Assembly: GCF_001570765.1 (NCBI RefSeq) | Contig: NZ_BCSH01000078.1 | Coordinates: 1 to 36,779, forward strand | Origin: Nocardiopsis listeri NBRC 13360 | GTDB lineage: Bacteria > Actinomycetota > Actinomycetes > Streptosporangiales > Streptosporangiaceae | Direction of reading: 5' to 3' | Length of the DNA: 36,779 nt | Shown: piece by piece, positions 17,493-26,285 of the stretch | How positions within the stretch are numbered: the first letter of the stretch is position 1 | Layout of the letters: every line of letters starts with the position of its first letter | Notes under the pieces: generated by a model | Seen by the model: the letters and a program-made list of their open reading frames with translations, nothing else | Told to the model about the DNA's origin: nothing | The model's database searches: none | Position numbers and translations under genes: made by a program

Positions 17493-18907
17493 GCGCGCGG
17501 CTCCGGAAGGTAGATCTCCGGGCCGCTCGACTCGCCCCGCTGGGCGGCCTGGTGCAGTTTCAGGTCGAGCCCCTCACGGCGCATCCGCAGATCGACGTAG
17601 AGCAAGGTGTTCACCCCGGCCACGAATGGTTGGGTGACGGCGTAGATCAGCACGGTGAGCAGGTAGGTGATCGCGCCGGCGAGGACCATGAGCCAGGCGG
17701 CGTCGGGGGCGGCCACGCTGATGACACCGGTGATCAGAGCCACCGGGCCGCTCAGGATCGTCTGCACCAGCATGACGATGAGCCCGGTGAGGAGCCAGTA
17801 GCCCAGGGTGCGCCACCAACCGCCCCGCGAGAGGCGCCAGGAACGCGCCATGGCCTGGAAGGGGCCGACCCGCTCCAACACGACTATCGGCATGGCGAAG
17901 TACAGCCGGATCCAGACCCACGTCGCGGGCGCGATCACCGCGACCGCCGCGAGCAGTCCGACCAGCAGGCCGATGGCCACTCCGGCCCCACCACCGGAGG
18001 AGTAGCCGACCATGACGCCGACGAGGATCGCGACGAACATCGCGATGAAGAACACCACGCCGATGACGAACCCGAGGAGCAGCTTCAACAGGGAGAGGCC
18101 GATGATGGCGCCGATCCGGCCACGGGCGGCCTCCCACGCCTGCTTCGGGGTGAGCTTGTGGCCGAGGATCGCCATGCCCGCGACCGCCGCCAGGAGGCCG
18201 AGCAGGATCGCCGCACCCAGGTAGACGATCAGCTCACCGATGTACATGAGGCCCATGACCAGCGGGGAGGACGGGAAGAGCGGTGCGTTCGGGTCGACGG
18301 CCGCCGGGTCGGCCATGACCTCGTCCAGGAACGTGGTGTAGTCGTCCAGGAAGATCGTCGAGGCGATCGAGCTGAGGATGGTCGCCAGCGCCATGACGAC
18401 GAGGGCCGACCCCATGGTGGTCTTCGGGTTGTTGCGGACGTAGCTGAACGCCCCGTTGAAGATGTCACCGAGGCTCATGGGCCGCAGCGCCACCACGCCG
18501 GGCTTGGGGGCGTTGGGCCGCCCGGGGCCGTATCCGTGGCCGCCCTGGGGGGCGTTGCCGGGCGGGTACCCGGGGGGAGCGCCGTAGCCCGGGACACCGG
18601 ACGGGGCACCCCCGGGCGGTGGCCCGTAGGAGGGATGCTGTCCGTAGGAGGGGTGCTGTCCGTAGGGGGGATGCCCACCGTGACCGGGTTGTGCGGGCGG
18701 TGCCGAGCCCGGGTCGTCGGTCCCCGCGGGAGGAGGCGTCGCCCCCCGGCCCGGAGCGGCCCATCCGGCGGCCGCGGGATTCGGGTCGGGAGAACCCTGG
18801 GCCGGCCGCTCGGACCCGCCGGAGCTCCCGGAGCCGGGCGACCGCTGTTCCTCGGTGCCGTCCGGGTTCTCCCCGGACGTGTCCCGGTGGCCGTCCTCCT
18901 GGCTCAT
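17489..18907 (-). CDS. GDPD membrane-domain-like multi-pass protein
   Basis: A 472-aa protein. Residues 1-140 are hydrophilic and disordered, ending in Gly/Pro/Tyr-rich repeats (three copies of a GQHPSYG-like unit). From RPMSLGDIFNGAFSYVRNNPKTT onward, about six to seven membrane helices follow. The family's amphipathic motif FAMPIVVLERVGPFQAMARS and SRGGWWRTLGYWLL are in the middle. It resembles proteins annotated as 'glycerophosphoryl diester phosphodiesterase membrane domain' (PF10110-like), but contains no phosphodiesterase catalytic domain. First gene of the five-gene minus-strand operon; ATG at 18907 has GGAGG just upstream. The role is unknown; membrane or envelope homeostasis is guessed from its neighbours. 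Confidence 0.85.
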   Translation of the reverse strand: MSQEDGHRDTSGENPDGTEEQRSPGSGSSGGSERPAQGSPDPNPAAAGWAAPGRGATPPPAGTDDPGSAPPAQPGHGGHPPYGQHPSYGQHPSYGPPPGGAPSGVPGYGAPPGYPPGNAPQGGHGYGPGRPNAPKPGVVALRPMSLGDIFNGAFSYVRNNPKTTMGSALVVMALATILSSIASTIFLDDYTTFLDEVMADPAAVDPNAPLFPSSPLVMGLMYIGELIVYLGAAILLGLLAAVAGMAILGHKLTPKQAWEAARGRIGAIIGLSLLKLLLGFVIGVVFFIAMFVAILVGVMVGYSSGGGAGVAIGLLVGLLAAVAVIAPATWVWIRLYFAMPIVVLERVGPFQAMARSWRLSRGGWWRTLGYWLLTGLIVMLVQTILSGPVALITGVISVAAPDAAWLMVLAGAITYLLTVLIYAVTQPFVAGVNTLLYVDLRMRREGLDLKLHQAAQRGESSGPEIYLPEPRA

Positions 18908-19353
18908 CCGTTCCGCCCTCCGTGAGGTTCGGTTACTCTGCGCGAGCGTATTCGCGCCAATTCTGATCTGTCGGAAACCAACCTACCGGTCGGTTCCACC
19001 GCTCTTCGGTGGCCTCGGAGTGTGTCCCATGACAACCGACGCACTTCATTCCTTTTGTATGCTTTCTGTTACCAACCGGCCAAGTCACGTAGCCTTCCAG
19101 GTCTTCCTGGCCAGGGGCGACACCGCCGGTGGCCGAAAGCAGTCCAAAAGGGCCCAACACCGTTGACCACTCTTCCCACCTTGTCCATAGCCGGCAAGGT
19201 TGGAGAAGACGTAACGCGGTTCCCAGCGATCCCGAACCGGGGTCAGGGGGACCGAACCACTGACGCCGCTTGAGTGTTCCAGGAGAGAGGAGTAGGCGCC
19301 GAAACCCCGCGTCGCCCCAGGGCGACGTCGGCCCTACGGCGCCGGACACACCG
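18908..19353. other. intergenic region between the GDPD-membrane operon and mtrA
   Basis: 446 bp between divergent operons with no convincing gene. It is less GC-rich than its surroundings, especially around 19040-19090, as expected of promoter DNA. It should hold the promoter of the moxR operon on the minus strand (a TTGGCG and GTAACC lie shortly upstream of 18907) and that of mtrA on the plus strand. GTTAC-like words occur more than once; whether they are MtrA sites cannot be judged by eye. Confidence 0.6.
19163..19191 (+). promoter_or_regulatory. putative mtrA promoter
   Basis: TTGACC (19163-19168) followed after 17 bases by CATAGC (19186-19191). The -35 is good and the -10 poor. It would give a 5' leader of about 155 bases before mtrA. 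Confidence 0.35.
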
Positions 19354-20031
19354 ATGAAGGGACGTGTACTGGTTGTCGACGATGACCTTGCCCTCGCCGA
19401 GATGCTGGGGATCGTACTGCGGGGTGAGGGGTTCGAGCCCTCGTTCGTCCACGACGGGGACAAGGCCCTGGAGGCCTTCCGCGAGACCAAGCCCGACCTG
19501 GTCCTCCTCGACCTGATGCTTCCCGGGGCCGACGGCATCGACGTGTGCCGTCAGATCCGCGCCGAGTCCGGGGTGCCCATCGTCATGCTCACGGCCAAGA
19601 GCGACACCGTCGACGTGGTGCTGGGCCTTGAGTCGGGTGCCGACGACTACATCGTCAAGCCCTTCAAGCCCAAGGAACTGGTGGCCCGCGTGCGGGTGCG
19701 TCTGCGCCGCACCGAGGAGCCCGCCCCCGAGGTCCTGCAGATCGGCGACATCAACATCGACGTCGCCGGGCACGCCGTGCGCCGCGACGGCGAGCAGATC
19801 AGTCTCACCCCGCTCGAGTTCGACCTGCTGGTCGCCCTGGCCCGCAAACCGCGTCAGGTGTTCACCCGGGAGGTGCTGCTCGAACAGGTCTGGGGCTACC
19901 GACACGCCGCCGACACCCGCTTGGTCAACGTGCACGTGCAACGTCTGCGCGCCAAGATCGAGAAGGACCCCGAACATCCCGAGGTCGTCGTGACCGTACG
20001 CGGTGTCGGCTACAAGGCCGGTACCGCCTGA
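19354..20031 (+). CDS. mtrA: response regulator MtrA
   Basis: A 225-aa OmpR/PhoB-type response regulator of the essential or pleiotropic MtrAB system, controlling cell division, wall hydrolases and, in Streptomyces, development and antibiotic genes. Receiver domain: MKGRVLVVDDD acidic pocket, phospho-acceptor Asp53 in LVLLDLMLPG, Thr80 (VMLTA) and Lys102 (VKPFKP). The C-terminal winged helix has the recognition segment QVWGYRHAADTRLVNVHVQRLR and the wing VVVTVRGVGYK. ATG at 19354 is chosen because homologues start at MKGRVLVVDDD; an in-frame TTG at 19270 with better upstream purines would add 28 unlike residues. It is followed after 16 bp by mtrB. Confidence 0.97.
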   Translation: MKGRVLVVDDDLALAEMLGIVLRGEGFEPSFVHDGDKALEAFRETKPDLVLLDLMLPGADGIDVCRQIRAESGVPIVMLTAKSDTVDVVLGLESGADDYIVKPFKPKELVARVRVRLRRTEEPAPEVLQIGDINIDVAGHAVRRDGEQISLTPLEFDLLVALARKPRQVFTREVLLEQVWGYRHAADTRLVNVHVQRLRAKIEKDPEHPEVVVTVRGVGYKAGTA

Positions 20032-20047
20032 TCCGACCGAGATCCCC

Positions 20048-21814
20048 ATGACCGTGTCCGAACCTGAGGAGGGGCGGCAGGCCGACCCCGAAGGGGAGCG
20101 GCCGGTCCCCTCCTCAGGGCTGCCCGCGTCCGAGGACGCCCCGAGGGAATCCAACTCGGGCCTGACCCGTGCCTACCTCCTCGCCCAGCGCGCCGCGCGC
20201 GCACTGGTGCGCGGGGTGCACACCAACTGGCGCCGTTCGCTGTACCTGCGGGTCATCAGCACGACCCTGGTCCTGTCCCTGCTGGTCCTGGTGGGACTGA
20301 GCTACGTCCTCATCTCCGAGGTCCGCGGCGGACTGTTGGAGGCCAAGGTGAACGCGGCGGTCAACGACCACCGCGCCGGCCTCAGCTACGCCGTGGCGGA
20401 GCTACAGGAGAACGAGACCAGTGACCGCGACCGTCTGCTCAACAACATCGCGCGTGAGCTGACCAGCCGCAGCGGTGAGACCGGGCTGTACGGCGTCATC
20501 GTGCTGCCCTCGGTCAGCGACGAACGCGGCTGGGCGACCGTCGACGAGGACACCGTCAACGAGAGCGTGCCCGAACGCCTGATCGAACAGGTCCGTCACT
20601 CCGAGATATCCGATCAGCAGTACCACACGTACACGCGGATCGAGACCGAGGACGGTTCCGTCGAACCCGCGCTGGTCGTGGGCGCCCAACTCACCCACGC
20701 CTACGAGCTCTACTACGTGTTCCCGCTCCAACACGAGCAGGAGATCCTGGACCTGGTCCAGAACACGGTCGCGCTCGTCGGCGTCCTGCTCGTGGTCCTC
20801 CTCGGGTTCATCGCGTTCATGGTCACCCGCATGGTGGTCGCCCCGGTCCGCTCCGCGGCGCAGTCGGCCGAACGGCTCTCCTCGGGCGACCTCTCCGAAC
20901 GCATGACGGTGCGCGGCGAGGACGACATCGCCCGGCTCTCGATGTCCTTCAACGACATGGCGGGCAACCTCCAGGAGAAGATCCAGGAGCTGGAGGAGCT
21001 GTCCAAGGTGCAGCGGCAGTTCGTCTCCGACGTCTCGCACGAACTGCGCACCCCGCTCACCACCATCCGCATGGCCGGTGACCTGCTCTTCGACGATCGA
21101 GAGGCGCTCGACGCCTCCCACCGGCGTTCGGTGGAACTCCTCCAGAGCCAGGTGGAACGCTTCGAGGAACTGCTCTCGGACCTGTTGGAGATCAGCCGAC
21201 ACGACGCGGGGGCGGCCACCCTGGGCATCGAATCCTCCGACATTCGGGACTCGGTGATGAAGGCGGTCGGCGACGCCGAGCAGATCGCCGAACGCCGTGG
21301 CATCAAGGTGATCCTGCGCCTGCCCGTCGAACCCTGCATGGCCGAGTTCGACACCCGACGCATCAACCGCATCCTGCGCAACCTGGTGGTCAACGCCATC
21401 GAGCACAGCGAGGGACGCGACGTCGTGGTCGCCGCCGCCGGAGACCGCGACGCCATCGCGGTGGCCGTTCGCGACTACGGTGTGGGTCTCAAGGAGGGGG
21501 AGGAGCACCTGTGCTTCGACCGCTTCTGGCGGGCCGACTACTCCCGGGTGCGCACCACCGGGGGCACCGGCCTCGGGCTGCCCATCGCCAAGGAGGACGC
21601 CACCCTGCACGGCGGTTGGCTCCAGGCGTGGGGCATGCCCGGCCAGGGTTCCCAGTTCCGGTTGTCCCTGCCCCGACGCTCCGGCACCGAGCTGCGTGGT
21701 TCGCCGCTACCGCTGGTACCTCCGGAGATCGCCTTGGGCCGCAACAACTTCACCGCCCCGGGTGAAACGTCCGCCAAGGTGCGCGGTGGCACCGAAGACG
21801 AGGAGGCACCGTGA
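20048..21814 (+). CDS. mtrB: sensor histidine kinase MtrB
   Basis: A 588-aa membrane kinase that phosphorylates MtrA. Order: cytosolic N-tail (1-60), TM1 (about 68-90), extracellular sensor (about 91-240), TM2 (about 250-273), HAMP (to about 325), HisKA with His331 in SHELRTPLT, and HATPase with the N box NLVVNAIEHSEG, G1 DYGVGL, F box CFDRFWRADYSR and G2 GGTGLGLPIA. All catalytic boxes are intact. In M. tuberculosis LpqB binds the extracellular domain and modulates MtrB; lpqB follows here with a 4-base overlap (GTGA). The ATG at 20048 lies 16 bp after mtrA. Confidence 0.97.
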   Translation: MTVSEPEEGRQADPEGERPVPSSGLPASEDAPRESNSGLTRAYLLAQRAARALVRGVHTNWRRSLYLRVISTTLVLSLLVLVGLSYVLISEVRGGLLEAKVNAAVNDHRAGLSYAVAELQENETSDRDRLLNNIARELTSRSGETGLYGVIVLPSVSDERGWATVDEDTVNESVPERLIEQVRHSEISDQQYHTYTRIETEDGSVEPALVVGAQLTHAYELYYVFPLQHEQEILDLVQNTVALVGVLLVVLLGFIAFMVTRMVVAPVRSAAQSAERLSSGDLSERMTVRGEDDIARLSMSFNDMAGNLQEKIQELEELSKVQRQFVSDVSHELRTPLTTIRMAGDLLFDDREALDASHRRSVELLQSQVERFEELLSDLLEISRHDAGAATLGIESSDIRDSVMKAVGDAEQIAERRGIKVILRLPVEPCMAEFDTRRINRILRNLVVNAIEHSEGRDVVVAAAGDRDAIAVAVRDYGVGLKEGEEHLCFDRFWRADYSRVRTTGGTGLGLPIAKEDATLHGGWLQAWGMPGQGSQFRLSLPRRSGTELRGSPLPLVPPEIALGRNNFTAPGETSAKVRGGTEDEEAP

Positions 21815-23760
21815 GCCAGAAGGCACGAACGGTCGCGTCGCCCCCGCGGACGCCACGACCGGGCGTAACGGCCCGGCGGTGGTCGTCCCGGATCGCTCGG
21901 AGCCTCGGAGCCGCCGCGCTCGCCTGTGTGGCCCTCGCGGCGTGCGCCACCGTCCCCATGACCGGCCCGGTGGTCCCCGGAGAGGGCGGCGACGTCTCCG
22001 GCGACCCCTATGACGGCTACGTGCGGTTGCTGCCCGCCGGCCCGCAGCCCGGAGTGGCCCCCGAGGGGCTTGTCGACGGGTTCCTCAAGGACATGGGCAG
22101 TTTCGAGGAGGACCACAAGGCGGCGCGCAGCTACATGCTGCCCGAGACCGCTCAGACGTGGTCCCCCGACGGCGGCGTGAGCGTGTTCAACGACCTCGAC
22201 GCCGCCGACTTCGACGCCGAGATCAGCAACGACGGCCTCACCGCCCGCGTCCTGGTGCGCAGCAACCTGGTGGCGACCATCGACGAGAGCGGCAAGTACG
22301 TCCCCACCCAGTCCTCGGCAACCCTCCTGGAGGAGACGTTCACCCTGGCCCGAGAGGACGGCGACCCCGAGGGCGAGTGGCGGATCCAGGACCTGCCGGA
22401 CGAACTGCTGCTGAGCGCGCTCGACATCGAACGCACCCATCGGCCGTTCAACCTCTACTACTTCAACGCCGAGCGCACGGCCCTGGTCCCCGACCCGGTC
22501 TACCTGCCGGTGAGCCCCGACCAACCGGCCGAGCGTCTGCTCCGTAAGCTCATCGCCGGCCCCACCGCCTGGCTCGGGCCCGCGGTGTCCTCCGCGTTCC
22601 CCGAGCAGGCCGCCACCCGGCTGGAGGTCGACGCCCAGCACGCGGTGATCAACGTCAGCGGCGTCGCCGAGGTCGATGAGTACGACATGGCGGCCCAGAT
22701 CGCCTGGACGCTGCGTCAACTGCCCGAGGTCCAGGAGTTCACCCTCAAGGTCAACGGCGAAGAGGTCGCCTTCCCCGATTCCGACGGGGAGAGCGCCGAC
22801 CGGCCACGCCCCGGCAGCGATCTGTGGGCCAGGGTGAGTCCCGGGGCGACCTCCTCCGACATCCGCGGTTACTACACCCACGAGGGACAGCTGTGGTCGG
22901 CCTCCGACTGGACGGCGGAGAACTTCGGCGACGCCGAACCGGTCCCCGGCCCGCTCGGTCGCGGTGACCTGACACTCGACCGGTTCGCGGTCTCGCTCGA
23001 CCAGAGCACCATCGCCGGCATCACCCTCGGTGGGAGCGAGGTCGTCACCAGCCTCGCCAGCCCGGGCGCCCAGACCCGGGAGGTCCTCGACGAGGGCCTG
23101 TTCACCGACCTGTCCTGGGACATCGACAACAACCTCTGGGTGGTGGAGGAGACCAAGGACGAGGACGAGGAGAGCGAGGACGACGAGGAGGGCGCGGGGC
23201 GGGAGCCGGAAGGGGACCCGAACCTCAGTGGAACGGGAGCCGAGGAACCGCCCGAACCGGGCGACAGCGCCCTGTGGATGCTCCGCGACGGCGACGAGGT
23301 CGTCCGCGCCCAGGTGAGCGGCCTGCGCGACCACTCCCTGGTGAGTTTCCGGATTTCCCGGGACGGCGCGCGTGCGGTGGTCATCACCGAACAGGACGGT
23401 GAACGAGCGCTCAAGGTCGGCCGGGTGGTCGAGGACCACGACGGTCAGGTCTCCGTGGGCGGGTTCATCACCCTCGCCCAAGAGCTGGAGGACGTCACCG
23501 CGGTCGCCTGGCGCTCCAGCGACCAGCTGGTGGTGTTGGGCAGCAGGGACGGTGGCACGCACCAGGCGATGCTGGTGGCGTTGGACGGGGGCACCCCCGC
23601 GGCCAGCGCGGGCACCCCCGCCGCGGGCATGGTCACCATCTCCGGAGCGCCCGGGCAGCCCCTGCTCGCCGGTTCCGACGACGGCAACATCTGGGCTTCC
23701 AACGACCCGCTGAACTGGCAGAACGTCGTCGAGGGCGGAGCGCCCACCTTCCCGGGCTGA
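21811..23760 (+). CDS. lpqB: lipoprotein LpqB
   Basis: A 649-aa lipoprotein anchored outside the cell, the accessory factor of MtrAB. The signal peptide is long and Arg-rich, with the lipobox LAAC and lipidated Cys45. A GerMN domain occupies about residues 205-310 (RPFNLYYFNAERTALVPDP, then AERLLRKLIAGPT). The C-terminal LpqB beta-propeller-like domain (about 320-640) ends GSDDGNIWASNDPLNWQNV. An acidic, probably disordered tract at about 446-485 (for example EDEESEDDEEG) splits the propeller. Its GTG start overlaps the mtrB stop, so the three genes are one coupled unit. Confidence 0.95.
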   Translation: MSQKARTVASPPRTPRPGVTARRWSSRIARSLGAAALACVALAACATVPMTGPVVPGEGGDVSGDPYDGYVRLLPAGPQPGVAPEGLVDGFLKDMGSFEEDHKAARSYMLPETAQTWSPDGGVSVFNDLDAADFDAEISNDGLTARVLVRSNLVATIDESGKYVPTQSSATLLEETFTLAREDGDPEGEWRIQDLPDELLLSALDIERTHRPFNLYYFNAERTALVPDPVYLPVSPDQPAERLLRKLIAGPTAWLGPAVSSAFPEQAATRLEVDAQHAVINVSGVAEVDEYDMAAQIAWTLRQLPEVQEFTLKVNGEEVAFPDSDGESADRPRPGSDLWARVSPGATSSDIRGYYTHEGQLWSASDWTAENFGDAEPVPGPLGRGDLTLDRFAVSLDQSTIAGITLGGSEVVTSLASPGAQTREVLDEGLFTDLSWDIDNNLWVVEETKDEDEESEDDEEGAGREPEGDPNLSGTGAEEPPEPGDSALWMLRDGDEVVRAQVSGLRDHSLVSFRISRDGARAVVITEQDGERALKVGRVVEDHDGQVSVGGFITLAQELEDVTAVAWRSSDQLVVLGSRDGGTHQAMLVALDGGTPAASAGTPAAGMVTISGAPGQPLLAGSDDGNIWASNDPLNWQNVVEGGAPTFPG

Positions 23761-23809
23761 CCCGTCGAACAGACGAACGCGCACGGCCCGACGACTGTGG
23801 GGTGCCGAG

Positions 23810-23818
23810 TTGTCCACA
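23810..23818 (+). other. single DnaA-box-like nonamer
   Basis: TTGTCCACA, the consensus DnaA box of actinomycetes, between lpqB and comF. A single box is within chance expectation, but it could titrate DnaA or regulate comF. A near match (GTGTCCACA) lies close to the right window edge. Confidence 0.3.
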
Positions 23819-23870
23819 GGTTCGAGAACGGCACTGGTGGAGCGGCCCACGATCTCGCACCCTTGAGGGC

Positions 23871-24671
23871 ATGGACCAAGACGGCGCACCCTCACGGGGG
23901 TGGCTCCCGAGCCTGTCGTCCGGGCTCGTGCACCACCTGGCGGCCCTTCTCACCGCACTCCTGGACCTCCTACTGCCACAGCGCTGCGCGGGCTGCTCCG
24001 CGCCCCATGGTCCGCTGTGCCCCGACTGCCGGACGTTGCTCGCCCAGAGGCCGCGCCCCTGTGTTCCACGGAGGGGATGCCCACCGACCTGGGCGGCGGG
24101 CGGGCACGCGGGGCGGGAACGTCGGGTCCTGCTGGCCTACAAGGAACACGGTGACGGGCGGTTGGCCGGTGTGCTGGGGGAGAGGCTCGCCAGGACACTG
24201 TGGGCGTCGGGCCGCGCCGGTCCGGACGTGCTCCTCGTCCCGGTCCCGGGCCGCTGGGGCACCGGGGTGGGAAGCGGTCGGGTGGCGCGACTGACGCGGG
24301 AGTGCGTCCGCGGCGCGGGCCCCTCCGGAGCGGCCGGAACGGCGTCCGTCCTCGCGTATCGGCGCCCGGTCGGACCTCAGGTGGGGCTGGACCGGGCACA
24401 ACGTCTGACCAACCGGGCCGGGGTGTTCACGGCCCGTCCACACGCGCGGCTCGAACACGGTGGGCGGGTCGAAACGGCCGGCCGACCGGTCGTGATCGTG
24501 GACGACGTCCTCACCACCGGTGCGACGCTCACGGAGGCGGCCCGAGCCCTGCGGGCCGAGGGCGCCCGGGTCGTGGGCGCGGTCGTGCTGGCGGAGCGGG
24601 GGCGGGCGTCGCAACGACCGACTTCGAGCGCGGGCAATGTTCGAGGGCCAAGGTTTTACAAACCCCCCTGA
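23871..24671 (+). CDS. comF: ComF-family phosphoribosyltransferase-like protein
   Basis: A 266-aa ComF-type protein. A four-cysteine zinc ribbon (Cys39, 42, 50, 53 in RCAGCSAPHGPLCPDC) precedes a phosphoribosyltransferase fold with the PRPP-binding loop VVIVDDVLTTGAT (about 207-219). In naturally competent bacteria ComF acts in DNA uptake or processing; in actinomycetes the gene is conserved between lpqB and hpf without a known role. ATG at 23871 is taken from the conserved N-terminal length; the purine run GAGGG is only two bases away, so translation initiation may be weak. An in-frame ATG at 23802 is less likely. Confidence 0.9.
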   Translation: MDQDGAPSRGWLPSLSSGLVHHLAALLTALLDLLLPQRCAGCSAPHGPLCPDCRTLLAQRPRPCVPRRGCPPTWAAGGHAGRERRVLLAYKEHGDGRLAGVLGERLARTLWASGRAGPDVLLVPVPGRWGTGVGSGRVARLTRECVRGAGPSGAAGTASVLAYRRPVGPQVGLDRAQRLTNRAGVFTARPHARLEHGGRVETAGRPVVIVDDVLTTGATLTEAARALRAEGARVVGAVVLAERGRASQRPTSSAGNVRGPRFYKPP

Positions 24672-25290
24672 ACAGGCGAAAGATGCCTTTCTGTAAGGCT
24701 TTGCGGGCCTGAGAGGTGGATCGAGGGCCGGTTCTCCACCTGACATACGGGCCCGGACAGGTTACGGTCCAGGTATGGCACCCGTCCGGGTCCGTGGTTG
24801 CGTCGGAATCTCCGAGCCTCCGGGAACACCGGAGAGCTCCTCCGGCAAGCCGATGCCAGGCGCAGGCGAAACGGCCCACGTAAGGCGACTTTTCGTCGAC
24901 CGATCACGGTGCGCCTTAGAGGTAAGTCCTGCCCCGCGGAGGGTCCCGATGTCCCTCATGACAGGGAGAAGAGCAGTAGTCGCGATCAAGAGCGGCGACA
25001 CTCTCAGCAGGCGGATGTGGGGACGAAGACCAGGTCGGCCGGACGGGTGGCATGCCGACGTGCGGGGGTCCGACGTGTCCGGGGTGAAGGCCCCGCGGGC
25101 GTGGGTCCCCTGCCGTTCCCAGGGCCGGGGCGGCCTTCTCTCGAACCTCGCGGCGTTCGGCGAGCGCGGTCGTCCCGTCGTTTCCGACATTCTTCGCTCC
25201 GACCGTACCGACGTTCGTGTCGGATACTTCGCCGGAGTTCGCGCGCCCTTCCCACCGCGGGTTCTCATAGCCGATTCAGGCGACTTGCCC

Positions 25291-25318
25291 GGACATGTCC
25301 TAAACCTGGGGAATGTCC
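25291..25318. promoter_or_regulatory. palindrome with extra half-site upstream of hpf
   Basis: GGACATGTCC (25291-25300) is a perfect 10-bp palindrome. Its half ATGTCC recurs at 25313-25318, 18 bp further on. This looks like a cooperative operator; the protein is unknown. Confidence 0.4.
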
Positions 25319-25356
25319 TTATTTGCAGCTCACCGGCCCTGGGCAATCATGTTCTT

Positions 25357-25380
25357 GGGGCGGGTGATGACCCCGTCCCC
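25357..25380 (+). promoter_or_regulatory. hairpin in the hpf upstream region
   Basis: GGGGCGGG (25357-25364) pairs with CCC, CG and CCCC at 25371-25380, with one bulged T. It is followed at 25384 by GGGTAT, which resembles a stress-sigma (SigB/SigH-type) -10, though no correctly spaced -35 (GnnT) was found. Confidence 0.3.
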
Positions 25381-25454
25381 GATGGGTATACGCACTTCCA
25401 AGCGGGCCGTGCACCGGCTCGCGCCGCCGACGGAAGGGGGCCAACGCGTCACAC

Positions 25455-25474
25455 CCCTCCCTACCCGGGGAGGG
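25455..25474 (+). promoter_or_regulatory. CCCTCCC/GGGAGGG hairpin in the hpf leader
   Basis: A perfect 7-bp stem (25455-25461 with 25468-25474) and a 6-base loop, ending 55 bases before the hpf start. It could be an attenuator or stabilise the leader. Confidence 0.4.
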
Positions 25475-25529
25475 AGTAGAACCAGCCTGGCCGTCGCCTT
25501 CCCGGCGGCCATGCGATGAAGGGGGTCCT

Positions 25530-26201
25530 ATGGACATCATCGTCAAGGGTCGACGCACCGGTGTGAGTGAGAAGTTCCGACAGCATGTCGAGACCAAGCT
25601 CGACAGGCTCTCCAAGTGGGAGCGCAAGGGCATGAGCGTCGATGTGGAGGTGTCCCAGGAGCGAAACCCCAAGCTCGCCGACGTCCGCGAGCGGGTTGAA
25701 CTGACCATCCACTCCGACGGCCCGGTCATCAGGAGCGAGGCCGCGTCCGTGGACCGCCACGGCGCCCTCGACCTCGCCCTCGACAAGATCGAGGCCCGTC
25801 TGCGCAAGTCCGCGGACCGCCGCAAGGTCCACCGCGGCAACCGCACTCCCGTCTCCGTGGCGGCCGCGACCGCCGACCTCCCAGGAGACCTGCCCTCACT
25901 CGCCCCGGCCGGTGGAACGGCGCCCCCTGCCCGGCGCAGCGGGGACGAGGAGATCGACGGTGTCGAGGTCGACGGCCGTTTCTCCGACGAGTTCGTCGAA
26001 CTCGACACCCAGGGGGACGTTCCCGTGATCGTGCGGGAGAAGTTCCACCGGGCCAAGCCGATGAGTATCGACCAGGCGTTGATGGAGATGGAGCTGATCG
26101 GCCACGACTTCTACCTCTTCCACGACGAGGTCAAGGACACCCCGAGCGTCGTCTACCGCCGGAAGGGCTTCAACTACGGAGTCCTGCGACTGGTCGACTA
26201 G
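25530..26201 (+). CDS. hpf: long-form ribosome hibernation promoting factor
   Basis: A 223-aa long HPF. The N-terminal domain (about 1-105, MDIIVKGRRTGVSEKFRQHV, then VELTIHSDGPVIRSEAAS) binds the 30S decoding site. A variable linker rich in Ala/Pro (about 110-160) follows. The C-terminal dimerisation domain (about 165-223, REKFHRAKPMSIDQALMEME, GHDFYLFHD, and VVYRRKGFNYGVLRL) makes 100S ribosome dimers during stress or stationary phase. The length and two domains show it is the long form. ATG at 25530 follows a strong AAGGGGG site. It lies between comF and secA, as in other actinomycetes, but behind an unusually long upstream region. Confidence 0.96.
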   Translation: MDIIVKGRRTGVSEKFRQHVETKLDRLSKWERKGMSVDVEVSQERNPKLADVRERVELTIHSDGPVIRSEAASVDRHGALDLALDKIEARLRKSADRRKVHRGNRTPVSVAAATADLPGDLPSLAPAGGTAPPARRSGDEEIDGVEVDGRFSDEFVELDTQGDVPVIVREKFHRAKPMSIDQALMEMELIGHDFYLFHDEVKDTPSVVYRRKGFNYGVLRLVD

Positions 26202-26257
26202 CACAATCGCGGCCTCGCCCTCGGAGCCGAACACGCCGAAGGTGAGGACGTAGCGGT

Positions 26258-26285
26258 CGCGGCGGGCCCGGCCGGGCCCGCCGCG
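26258..26285. terminator. 28-bp perfect GC palindrome between convergent genes
   Basis: The sequence at 26258-26285 is identical to its reverse complement (CGCGGCGGGCCC, GGCC, then the complement), giving a 12-bp stem with a 4-base loop in RNA from either strand. It lies between the ends of hpf and the minus-strand membrane gene and probably terminates both. Confidence 0.7.

Larger units (their letters stand above)
24672..25529. other. 858-bp gene-free region upstream of hpf
   Basis: No reading frame here has convincing homology or the strong third-position GC bias of the neighbours; a 234-codon plus-strand frame (24775-25479) has mixed third positions and no recognisable motif. Islands of lower GC occur at about 24650-24700, 24890-24930 and 25300-25330. 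It contains a palindrome with a repeated half-site (25291-25318) and hairpins at 25357-25380 and 25455-25474. It most likely holds the hpf promoter and a structured leader. I found no match to known riboswitch core sequences. Confidence 0.55.

Noticed and set aside
23810..23818. Chromosomal origin suggested by TTGTCCACA
   Set aside because: Only one full box, no cluster and no dnaA/dnaN neighbours.
21538..23895. 785-codon minus-strand frame opposite lpqB and the end of mtrB
   Set aside because: Shadow of two well-identified genes; no recognisable domain.
24695..24720. CTGAGAGG resembling the TPP riboswitch core
   Set aside because: The rest of the thi-box (the conserved CCTGATC... segment and flanking stems) is absent and no thiamine gene follows.
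24775..25479. 234-codon plus-strand frame in the hpf upstream region
   Set aside because: Weak third-position GC bias, no recognisable motif, poor start; better explained as regulatory DNA. Left open only as part of the gap description.
24672..25529. c-di-AMP (ydaO-type) or cobalamin riboswitch before hpf
   Set aside because: I looked for their conserved core words and found none.
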